DNA of 6,688 bases, taken from assembly GCA_023396345.1 (NCBI GenBank), contig JAEWWO010000027.1, positions 1 through 6,688 of the forward strand, given 5' to 3'. Source of the DNA: Bacteroidota bacterium. GTDB lineage: Bacteria > Bacteroidota > Bacteroidia > Chitinophagales > Chitinophagaceae. The notes under the pieces are model-generated. The model made no database searches, was not told the DNA's origin, and saw only the letters and a program-made list of their open reading frames with translations. Both the position numbers and the translations under genes were made by a program. Below, piece after piece: positions 1 to 6,194 of this stretch (the stretch's first letter is position 1; each line of letters begins with the position of its first letter).

Positions 1-1
1 C

Positions 2-1756
2 ATGTATACTGACCCAAGCTTTTATCGCTTAACACCGGCTACTTATTCTTTACATCCGGGAGTAATAGATACTTCTACAAGATACAGAACTGATTTGCTT
101 TCAGAAGATCAGCAGTTCAATCAGTTGCACGTAATTAATGTGTATGGAGATTATACCAAATCTTTTAATGACCATACATTCAAAATAATGGCAGGCTATA
201 ATCAGGAGTTTTCTCACAATAAAAAAATTACAGGAACCATTCAGGATTTGGCTACTCCTGAACTAAATGATTTTAATTTGGGAACCGGACTAACCACGCT
301 GCGTGGAGGATCAAGCCAATTGTTTATCAGAGGATATTTTTACAGACTTAATTATGACTATAAAGATAAATATCTTTTTGAAACAAATGGAAGATATGAC
401 GGCTCTTCAAGATTCCCCGGAGACAGAAACTATGGATTCTTTCCGTCTGTATCAGCAGGCTGGGTAGTGAGTAAAGAGAGGTTTTTTGAACCTTTGAGTA
501 ATACTGTCAGCTTCTTTAAACTAAGAGGATCCATTGGTAATTTGGGAAATCAGGAAGTAGCTTCAGGTGGCTATTATCCGTATGTAAATACAATGAGAGC
601 CGGAACAATGGCGTATATGCTGGACGGCGAAAGAGCGAGATACTATATGTACCCCACACCGGTAAGCGCAACCATTACCTGGGAAAAGGTAACATCTTAC
701 AATCTCGGGGCAGACATAGGATTCTTTAATAACCGATTGAATGCGAGTTACGATTATTTCATAAGAAATACAATCGGCTTTCTCGCCAGAGGGCTGGATT
801 TACCGGATGTGTTTGGTGCCAGTGAACCAAATATGAATGTAGGAGATTTAAGAACTAAAGGATTTGAACTTACTGTAAACTGGAAAGATGTATTCAGCTT
901 GGGAACAAAACCATTTAATTATAGTCTTGGATTTGTTCTGGGAGACAACTACTCCTATGTTACCAATCTTGTGGATGAGTATAATCTTACTTATCAGTTT
1001 TATAAAGGGAAAAGAATAGGAGAGATTTGGGGATATATAACCGATGGTTATTTTAAAACTGACGCAGAAGCCAAAACTTATCCTGTAGACCAAACCTGGC
1101 TGAACAGAGTAAGAAGAGACAATAATATTCCTATCAGAGCTGGAGACCTTCGCTGGGTAGACTTAAACGGAGATAATATTATTGATGCCGGAGAAAACAC
1201 AATCGACGATCCGGGAGATCAGAGAATTATAGGGAACTCTACTCCAAGATATACATATAGCTTTACAGGAAGTGCGAGATGGAACGGGTTTGACATGAGC
1301 GTTTTCTTTCAGGGTTTAGGGAAAATGGATTGGTATCCCGGTAATAATGCCGATCGTTTCTGGGGTCCTTATTCAAGACCATATTTTACATTCATTCCAA
1401 AAGATTTTGAAAAGGATGTATATAGCGCTGAAAATCCAAATGCTTATTTCCCCAATTTGCTGGCTTATGTAGCCTTGAACGGAAATAACGAGCTGAGAGC
1501 TTCAAACAACAAATATTTGCAGGACCTTGCTTATTTAAGACTGAAAAACCTGACGATTGGCTATTCTTTCCCTGCTGAATGGTTGAACAGAATAAAAGTG
1601 AAAAACTTCAGAGTGTTTGTAAGTGGAGAAAACCTCTTTACCTGGACCAAGCTCAGATCAAAATACATAGATCCCGAGCAGGCTATGGCAGATGCAAACG
1701 GACGTGTGTATCCGTTCAGTAAAGTTTATTCTTTTGGTGTTGATATTACTCTTTAA
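2..1756 (+). CDS. SusC/RagA-type TonB-dependent outer-membrane transporter, C-terminal part (5' truncated by window edge)
   Basis: This is the beta-barrel part of a SusC-family transporter, which imports oligomeric substrates across the outer membrane using TonB energy, with SusD as a lid. The frame is open to the window edge, so the ATG at base 2 is almost certainly internal. Family members are usually about 1000 residues, so roughly 400 residues (signal peptide, carboxypeptidase-like domain, plug) lie upstream. Typical SusC segments, numbered in the visible 584 residues, are RLNYDYKDKYLFETNGRYDG at 115-134, FFPSVSAGW at 146-154, LRGSIGNLGNQ at 174-184, GDLRTKGFELTVNWKD at 281-296, GEIWGYITDGYF at 340-351, and LAYLRLKNLTIGYSFP at 509-524. 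The C-terminus, YSFGVDITL, is a usual barrel-closing strand ending in a hydrophobic residue. Residues 387-398 form an EF-hand-like loop. The stop is 19 bp before susD, so the two are co-transcribed. Family assignment is firm; substrate is unknown. Confidence 0.96.
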   Translation: MYTDPSFYRLTPATYSLHPGVIDTSTRYRTDLLSEDQQFNQLHVINVYGDYTKSFNDHTFKIMAGYNQEFSHNKKITGTIQDLATPELNDFNLGTGLTTLRGGSSQLFIRGYFYRLNYDYKDKYLFETNGRYDGSSRFPGDRNYGFFPSVSAGWVVSKERFFEPLSNTVSFFKLRGSIGNLGNQEVASGGYYPYVNTMRAGTMAYMLDGERARYYMYPTPVSATITWEKVTSYNLGADIGFFNNRLNASYDYFIRNTIGFLARGLDLPDVFGASEPNMNVGDLRTKGFELTVNWKDVFSLGTKPFNYSLGFVLGDNYSYVTNLVDEYNLTYQFYKGKRIGEIWGYITDGYFKTDAEAKTYPVDQTWLNRVRRDNNIPIRAGDLRWVDLNGDNIIDAGENTIDDPGDQRIIGNSTPRYTYSFTGSARWNGFDMSVFFQGLGKMDWYPGNNADRFWGPYSRPYFTFIPKDFEKDVYSAENPNAYFPNLLAYVALNGNNELRASNNKYLQDLAYLRLKNLTIGYSFPAEWLNRIKVKNFRVFVSGENLFTWTKLRSKYIDPEQAMADANGRVYPFSKVYSFGVDITL

Positions 1757-1775
1757 TGTAAAATATATTATACAG

Positions 1776-3533
1776 ATGAAATACGTAAAAACATTATTAT
1801 ATTTTTTCACTATGGCTGTAGTGGCTGCGGCCTGTCAGAAGGGCCTTGACAGGCAACCTCTGGACACCGTTTCTCCCCCCTTATTCTTTAAAAAAGAAAG
1901 CGACCTCGAGGGCTATACCAATCTGATGTATAACAACTTTCAGGGTGCTGCAGAAATTTATGAAGGCGGAGCAGACAATATTGTAAAATCTTCGGTATCT
2001 ACAGAGATTGCAGGAACCAGATTGATTCCAAATACAGACGGAAACTGGAACTGGGATCAATTGCGTCAAATAAACTATTTTCTTACACATGAAAATGTAA
2101 TCAATTATCCCAACGAAGTAGTAAAAAACAAATATGTGGGTATTGCAAGGTTTTTCAGAGCTCTGTTTTACTTTGAAAAAGTAAAACGCTTTGGCGATGT
2201 TCCCTGGTACAACGTTGTAATAGAAACCAACGACGAAGCCAATCTCAGAAAAGCTAGAGATCCGCGCACATTGGTAATGGATTCAGTAATGGCAGATCTT
2301 GATTTTGCCATAGAGCATTTAGATGCGGCAAAAAGTGTAGAAAGAGTTACAAAATGGACTGCTCTGGCTCTTAAATCAAGAATTGGATTGTACGAAGGGA
2401 CCTGGAGAAAATACCATACAGAATTTAATCTTCCTGATGCTAATAAATTTTTAGAAGCGTGCGTATCTGCTTCGGAAGAATTAATGAATTCCGGTCAATA
2501 TACCTTATATACCGCCACTAACGGGCCTACAGGAAAACCTTATATGGATTTATTTGCAACTATGACATTAGACCCTCTGATTTCTGAAGTTATTATCGGT
2601 CGCAGATATTCCAACACGCTGACACTGTTTCATAACCTACAATTCTATATGACAGCAAGAACACAGGGAAAGCCAGGCTTCGAAAAGAGATTGGTAAATA
2701 GTTATCTTATGGCTGATGGATCAAGATTCACAGATATAGAAGGTTTTGATACCATACAGTTTTATAATGAAGTACAGAACAGAGACCCTCGTTTGTCACA
2801 ATCCATTCGCACTCCGGGCTACACAAGAGTTGGACAGTCTGCGGTAGCTTCTGTGGACTTTGAATCAACGATGACGGGATATCAACCTGTAAAAGGGTTG
2901 AATAATCCTAATATGGATGGTAGTTCGCAATCCTATAAAGATATGATACTTTTCAGACTTGGGGAGGTATTATTGAACTATGCTGAAGCGAAAGCTGAGT
3001 TGGGTACTATAACACAGACAGATATTAACAACTCAATCAATCTTTTACGCAGCAGAGTAGGAATGCCGACATTGGTTATGGCAGATGCCAATGCAAACCC
3101 CGATGCTTATCAGGCTGCACTTTATAATAATCTTGGAAATACTAATAAAGGCTTACTTTTAGAGATAAGAAGAGAGAGAAGAGTAGAGTTGGTTATGGAA
3201 AACGGTCTCCGCTGGGACGATTTGATGCGCTGGAAAGAAGGACACTTATTAGCTGATCCTTTCCTTGGAACCTATTTCCCCGGTCCGGGCTTCTATAACC
3301 TCGACAGAACAGGGCTTGCAGAAATTGAAATTTATGAAGGAGCTAAACCTCCTGCAACACCCGGAGCTTATCAGTTACCTGTAAACGATTTGGATGAGGG
3401 TACGAAAGGAAATATTCTTACCAATAAAAATATAATTAAATCGTTCAACGAAAACAGAGATTATTTATATCCTCTGCCCGTAGAGCAAACAACATTAAAC
3501 CCTAACCTTGGTCAAAATCCGGGATGGGAGTAG
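1776..3533 (+). CDS. SusD/RagB-family outer-membrane lipoprotein (substrate-binding lid)
   Basis: SusD proteins sit on the outer face of the outer membrane, bind substrate and cap their SusC transporter. I chose the ATG at 1776, giving 585 residues. It starts a proper lipoprotein signal: MKYVK, a hydrophobic stretch, then VAAAC with the lipidated Cys at residue 20. An in-frame ATG at 1692 would overlap susC by 65 bp and put 28 extra residues before the signal. Family segments include the TPR-like helix KYVGIARFFRALFYFEKVKR (119-138) followed by FGDVPW, RLGEVLLNYAEAKAELG at 394-410, IRRERRVELVMENGLRWDDL at 464-483 followed by MRWK, and the C-terminal LYPLPVEQTTLNPNLGQNPG (564-583). These match the N-terminal SusD-like and C-terminal RagB/SusD domains, and the length is normal. 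The gene lies 19 bp after susC and 34 bp before an EEP hydrolase gene. The ligand cannot be predicted from sequence. Confidence 0.96.
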   Translation: MKYVKTLLYFFTMAVVAAACQKGLDRQPLDTVSPPLFFKKESDLEGYTNLMYNNFQGAAEIYEGGADNIVKSSVSTEIAGTRLIPNTDGNWNWDQLRQINYFLTHENVINYPNEVVKNKYVGIARFFRALFYFEKVKRFGDVPWYNVVIETNDEANLRKARDPRTLVMDSVMADLDFAIEHLDAAKSVERVTKWTALALKSRIGLYEGTWRKYHTEFNLPDANKFLEACVSASEELMNSGQYTLYTATNGPTGKPYMDLFATMTLDPLISEVIIGRRYSNTLTLFHNLQFYMTARTQGKPGFEKRLVNSYLMADGSRFTDIEGFDTIQFYNEVQNRDPRLSQSIRTPGYTRVGQSAVASVDFESTMTGYQPVKGLNNPNMDGSSQSYKDMILFRLGEVLLNYAEAKAELGTITQTDINNSINLLRSRVGMPTLVMADANANPDAYQAALYNNLGNTNKGLLLEIRRERRVELVMENGLRWDDLMRWKEGHLLADPFLGTYFPGPGFYNLDRTGLAEIEIYEGAKPPATPGAYQLPVNDLDEGTKGNILTNKNIIKSFNENRDYLYPLPVEQTTLNPNLGQNPGWE

Positions 3534-3567
3534 AATTAATTATGCTAACACGAAATAATATAAGTAT

Positions 3568-4449
3568 ATGAAAAATATAAAAATAATGAGCTGCTGGATG
3601 TTTATTCTCGCTGTTGTATTAGCAGCGTGCAACAAAGAACCCTATATGCCAAACAATCCTGCAACCCATATAGGTCATAGTGCTGCCACGTATGGCGATG
3701 AGAATGATGAACAACCTCTTTTGAGCAGTATAAAAGTAATGACATACAACATACATGCAGGAGAGCCTACTTATAATGAAGATACAACCGACCTTGTTGT
3801 AATGGCAAAATATATCAGACAAGGGGATCCTGATATAGTATTTCTTCAGGAAGTGGACAAGGGTACAAATAGAAATGGTTATCTGGGAGATATGGCTGCC
3901 GTATTGGGCGAAAGCCTTAATATGAACTATTTCTTTTATTCTGCCCGTGAACACCTAAGAGGATTGTATGGTGTTGCCATATTAAGTAAATATCCGATAA
4001 AAGATATAAGAAAATATTACTTAACTAAAGAAAGCGAGGCTACAGAGCAAAGGGTTTTAGGAACGGCTATCATTGACTTACCCGGAAAAGACTCTGTTTT
4101 GGCAGCAGTTACCCACTTACAACATAACAGCGCTACAAATCGTTTGCAACAGGTAAGAGTTATTGTAAACATATTAGGCGTTGCTCCGGAAAAAACAATA
4201 ATAGGGGGTGACTTTAATGAGTTTGAAACCACTACAGATTTTTTCAGTGTATTTGATGGTTTGTTCACGCGTACATGTAAGGGTGGTGCTTGTCCTCCTA
4301 CTTTCAGTGCCAATAATCCAACCTCCGTTATAGATTATTTAGCCTATAAACCGGCAAACGCATTTTCTGTAGTTTCTCATCAGGTTATTAATACTTTTAA
4401 TGCATCAGACCACTTGCCGGTGGTAGCAGAATTAAAAATTAACCGATAA
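3568..4449 (+). CDS. EEP-superfamily (DNase I-like fold) lipoprotein hydrolase, complete
   Basis: This is a 293-residue lipoprotein of the endonuclease/exonuclease/phosphatase superfamily, metal-dependent enzymes that cut phosphodiester or phosphomonoester bonds in nucleic acids, phospholipids, sphingomyelin or inositol phosphates. The signal peptide ends in VVLAAC with the lipidated Cys at 21, followed by NKEP. A polar linker rich in Asp, Glu and His follows to about residue 55. Catalytic motifs occur in family order: MTYNIHAG (N61), VFLQEVD (E95), YGVAILSKYPI (134-144), VTHLQH (H183), GGDFNEF (D215, N217), VIDYLAY (D256) and SDHLPV (D281, H282). By analogy with DNase I these are the metal- and phosphate-binding residues and the catalytic His pair, so the enzyme should be active. 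C237 and C242 could form a disulfide. The ATG at 3568 gives the best signal peptide; the ATG at 3586 would remove its basic start. The family does not fix the substrate. The gene lies between susD and the Ig-like lipoprotein gene, which implies a role in the same uptake system. Confidence 0.93.
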   Translation: MKNIKIMSCWMFILAVVLAACNKEPYMPNNPATHIGHSAATYGDENDEQPLLSSIKVMTYNIHAGEPTYNEDTTDLVVMAKYIRQGDPDIVFLQEVDKGTNRNGYLGDMAAVLGESLNMNYFFYSAREHLRGLYGVAILSKYPIKDIRKYYLTKESEATEQRVLGTAIIDLPGKDSVLAAVTHLQHNSATNRLQQVRVIVNILGVAPEKTIIGGDFNEFETTTDFFSVFDGLFTRTCKGGACPPTFSANNPTSVIDYLAYKPANAFSVVSHQVINTFNASDHLPVVAELKINR

Positions 4450-4466
4450 TTTAAAATATTAAACAC

Positions 4467-6047
4467 ATGAAAATTAAGAATCATTTATTATTCGGCACAT
4501 TTCTTTTGCTTTTACTGGCATCTGCCTGTAAGCATAAAGATTTTGTAGAAGCAACGGGCGAAGGACCTACTATAAAAATAAGCAGCGACTTTGAAAACAT
4601 TCAGGGCATTAATGTGGGAGAAAAAGTCACGATACCCGTAAGCGTTTCTTCTCCTAAAGGAGTAAAGCGCCTTGCATATTATTTTATAAACAAAACACTA
4701 AATGGAACAGAGTCGGGAACGCCTGTATATTATGATAATACAAGTTTCCCTACACAATATGATGAAGCGATTGAATTCATCATCAGGCCGGAAATGATGG
4801 AGCTGGTGATTGTTTCTTTTGATAAAGAAAACCGAAGTACAGAACTTCATATTCCTATGTCAGAAATAAGAGGCTTACCTGCATTAACATTCAGAGATAA
4901 TATTAAGTTCCGCGAAACAGCTTTCTTTGAGAGACACTTGCACGTAAGAGGAAACATTGTATCAGAACACGATTTGAAATCTATAACCTATCAGATGATT
5001 GTAGACGGAAGTGTTTCTGCTGAAAATAATGTTCCGTTCACAGATAAAAATAATGTAAACTTTGATATTGACATTATTGTGCCAAGAGGGTTACAGGCAG
5101 TAGTAGTAACCGCTAAAAATATATATGAAGGGTTGGCAAGAGATACTTTTAAAATAGGAGGTGTTGCAGACGATGCTATCAACATTGTATTAAGCGGCGG
5201 AATTACCAGTCTGGATATGATTTATGCCGATTCTGTAAACAACATTGGCGCAAGTGTTGTTTCGGGCTCAGATGTGACCTCTCTTAGTTATGCAACAAAA
5301 GTTAACGGAGTGTATGGAACAGAAACACCGATTGCATTAGACTCTCCTCTTAATAGTTTTGCATTTAATATTCCGCTTGTGGGATCTCCGGGAATGGAAG
5401 CGGTAAGAATAAACGGATTAAATGAAGGAGGAATGGAACAGGAAATAGAACTTCCTATTGATTTTGTGACACAAAAATTGTTGTACTTTAAAGATGTAGT
5501 TTTGACTTCAGAAATAGGACCCGGCAAGCACAATTGGTTCTCTGCTTATAAAGCTCCGCATACTTTTGATGTAGCTTCTGCCGCACCTAATTCTTCCATG
5601 ATGGACTTTGTATTATTTGTAAACGGAACCAACGCTTTCAGATTTGGTCCGGCACATTTAATGGTTCCGGGCAGCGGGTATGAAGCAAAATTGGCGCCTT
5701 ACACGGCGGGCTTCACCAGCTACCCATACCTTATGGTGCCATCTGCAAGAAGTCAGGTAACTGCAAGCGCTATGGCATCTGTAAACTGGGATCATGAGTT
5801 AAAAACTTTTATTGATGATAGAGTGGTTCCAGGCTATAATGTATATGAAGCGTCAAGAAGAGTAAGTGGAAATGTGGCTACCGGGCAAGGTTATGTATTT
5901 GCATGGGGTGAGTTTGGACCAACCATTGCTAATAACAAAGGATTTATGCTGGTTTTTGTAAAAAATCTGACCGTAGCAAACGGACACGGAACTGTGACAT
6001 TAGATATTAAAGCTCCTGCTACAAATTACAGAGCATTATATCCTTAA
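4467..6047 (+). CDS. Ig-like repeat lipoprotein, putative surface ligand-binding protein (SusE/F or SGBP role)
   Basis: This is a 526-residue lipoprotein. Its signal peptide has a poly-Leu core and ends in LASAC, with the lipidated Cys at 21 followed by KHKDFVE. I see three diverged repeats of about 100 residues, at roughly 34-130, 138-230 and 235-333. Each has a 'hydrophobic-x-x-Leu/Ile-x-Tyr' strand (RLAYYF at 68, SITYQM at 172, SLSYAT at 272). About 30 residues later each has a Phe-rich strand, then a stretch like AVVVTAKN or AVRINGLN (IEFIIRP at 102, NFDIDIIVP at 198, FAFNIPL at 298). This is the look of tandem Ig-like beta-sandwiches. Residues 337-526 form a distinct domain, rich in aromatic residues and Gly, with no catalytic motif I recognise. 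Tandem Ig domains plus a C-terminal binding domain on a lipoprotein encoded near susCD is the usual form of a surface glycan-binding protein. The role is inferred from architecture and position. The gene begins 17 bp after the EEP gene. I did not recognise a named family. Confidence 0.75.
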   Translation: MKIKNHLLFGTFLLLLLASACKHKDFVEATGEGPTIKISSDFENIQGINVGEKVTIPVSVSSPKGVKRLAYYFINKTLNGTESGTPVYYDNTSFPTQYDEAIEFIIRPEMMELVIVSFDKENRSTELHIPMSEIRGLPALTFRDNIKFRETAFFERHLHVRGNIVSEHDLKSITYQMIVDGSVSAENNVPFTDKNNVNFDIDIIVPRGLQAVVVTAKNIYEGLARDTFKIGGVADDAINIVLSGGITSLDMIYADSVNNIGASVVSGSDVTSLSYATKVNGVYGTETPIALDSPLNSFAFNIPLVGSPGMEAVRINGLNEGGMEQEIELPIDFVTQKLLYFKDVVLTSEIGPGKHNWFSAYKAPHTFDVASAAPNSSMMDFVLFVNGTNAFRFGPAHLMVPGSGYEAKLAPYTAGFTSYPYLMVPSARSQVTASAMASVNWDHELKTFIDDRVVPGYNVYEASRRVSGNVATGQGYVFAWGEFGPTIANNKGFMLVFVKNLTVANGHGTVTLDIKAPATNYRALYP

Positions 6048-6064
6048 TCTTTAACTTTTAAAAT

Positions 6065-6181
6065 ACGAGGCTGTTTAAAAAAAGTGTCATTTTGAACGAA
6101 GTGAAAATCTGAATTCTTCAGTTCTTCAGATGTACAGAAATCCGACAGGGATGACAAAGCAATCTTTTTAAACAGCCTCGT
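6065..6181. mobile_element. MITE-like / REP-like element with perfect 17-bp terminal inverted repeats
   Basis: This non-coding 117-bp element fills most of the 147-bp gap between the Ig-like lipoprotein gene and the second EEP gene. The left end ACGAGGCTGTTTAAAAA (6065-6081) is the exact reverse complement of the right end (6165-6181). Inside are nested inverted pairs: TGTCAT (6085-6090) with ATGACA (6151-6156), and TCTGAA (6108-6113) with TTCAGA (6125-6130). There is no reading frame of note and no transposase, so if mobile it would need one in trans. The inner TGTCATTTTGAACGAAGTGA resembles, from memory, dispersed intergenic repeats common in Bacteroidota genomes. I see no clear target-site duplication in the flanks. 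Transcribed, it would fold into a long imperfect hairpin that could stall transcription or protect the upstream mRNA from decay. The right end is only 13 bp from the next start codon. Confidence 0.7.
6114..6129 (+). repeat. Tandem 8-bp direct repeat (TTCTTCAG x2) at the centre of the inverted-repeat element
   Basis: Two exact copies of TTCTTCAG lie head to tail, at 6114-6121 and 6122-6129, at the tip of the hairpin formed by the surrounding element. Either copy can pair its CAG end with the CTGAA at 6109-6113, so the tip can fold in two ways. This could be a slippage duplication at the hairpin apex. Confidence 0.6.
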
Positions 6182-6194
6182 TTCTATTTATACT

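Noticed and set aside
848..1093. Antisense open frame of 81 codons within susC
   Set aside because: It lies wholly opposite a well-supported SusC segment and its translation shows no family motif. It is a shadow of the coding strand.
1692..1775. Upstream in-frame ATG for the SusD gene, overlapping susC
   Set aside because: It would put 28 residues, including a second hydrophobic stretch, before a well-formed lipoprotein signal peptide. The start at 1776 places the lipidated Cys at residue 20, as expected for SusD proteins.
1881..2090. Antisense open frame opposite the SusD gene
   Set aside because: Short, opposite a conserved gene, with no recognisable protein features.
3619..4313. Two antisense open frames opposite the first EEP gene (3619-3954 and 4017-4313)
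   Set aside because: Both are opposite conserved EEP catalytic motifs and show no domain or start context of their own.
4991..5533. Antisense open frames opposite the Ig-like lipoprotein gene (4991-5185 and 5288-5533)
   Set aside because: Short and wholly inside a long sense gene with a clear signal peptide and repeats. Nothing supports them as genes.
6065..6181. Classical intrinsic terminator
   Set aside because: The arms are 83 bp apart and the T-rich stretch after the right arm is broken (TTTCTATTTAT). Attenuation is possible, but a simple hairpin plus U-tract is not seen.
6065..6181. CRISPR repeat or attachment site
   Set aside because: There is only one element, with no repeat-spacer periodicity, and no integrase or tRNA gene nearby.
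6048..6194. Bacteroidota-type promoter (TTTG about 20 bp before TAnnTTTG) for the second EEP gene
   Set aside because: TAACTTTT at 6052-6059 and TCATTTTG at 6087-6094 each miss the -7 consensus by one base, but neither has a TTTG box at the right distance upstream. Matches this weak are expected in AT-rich DNA.
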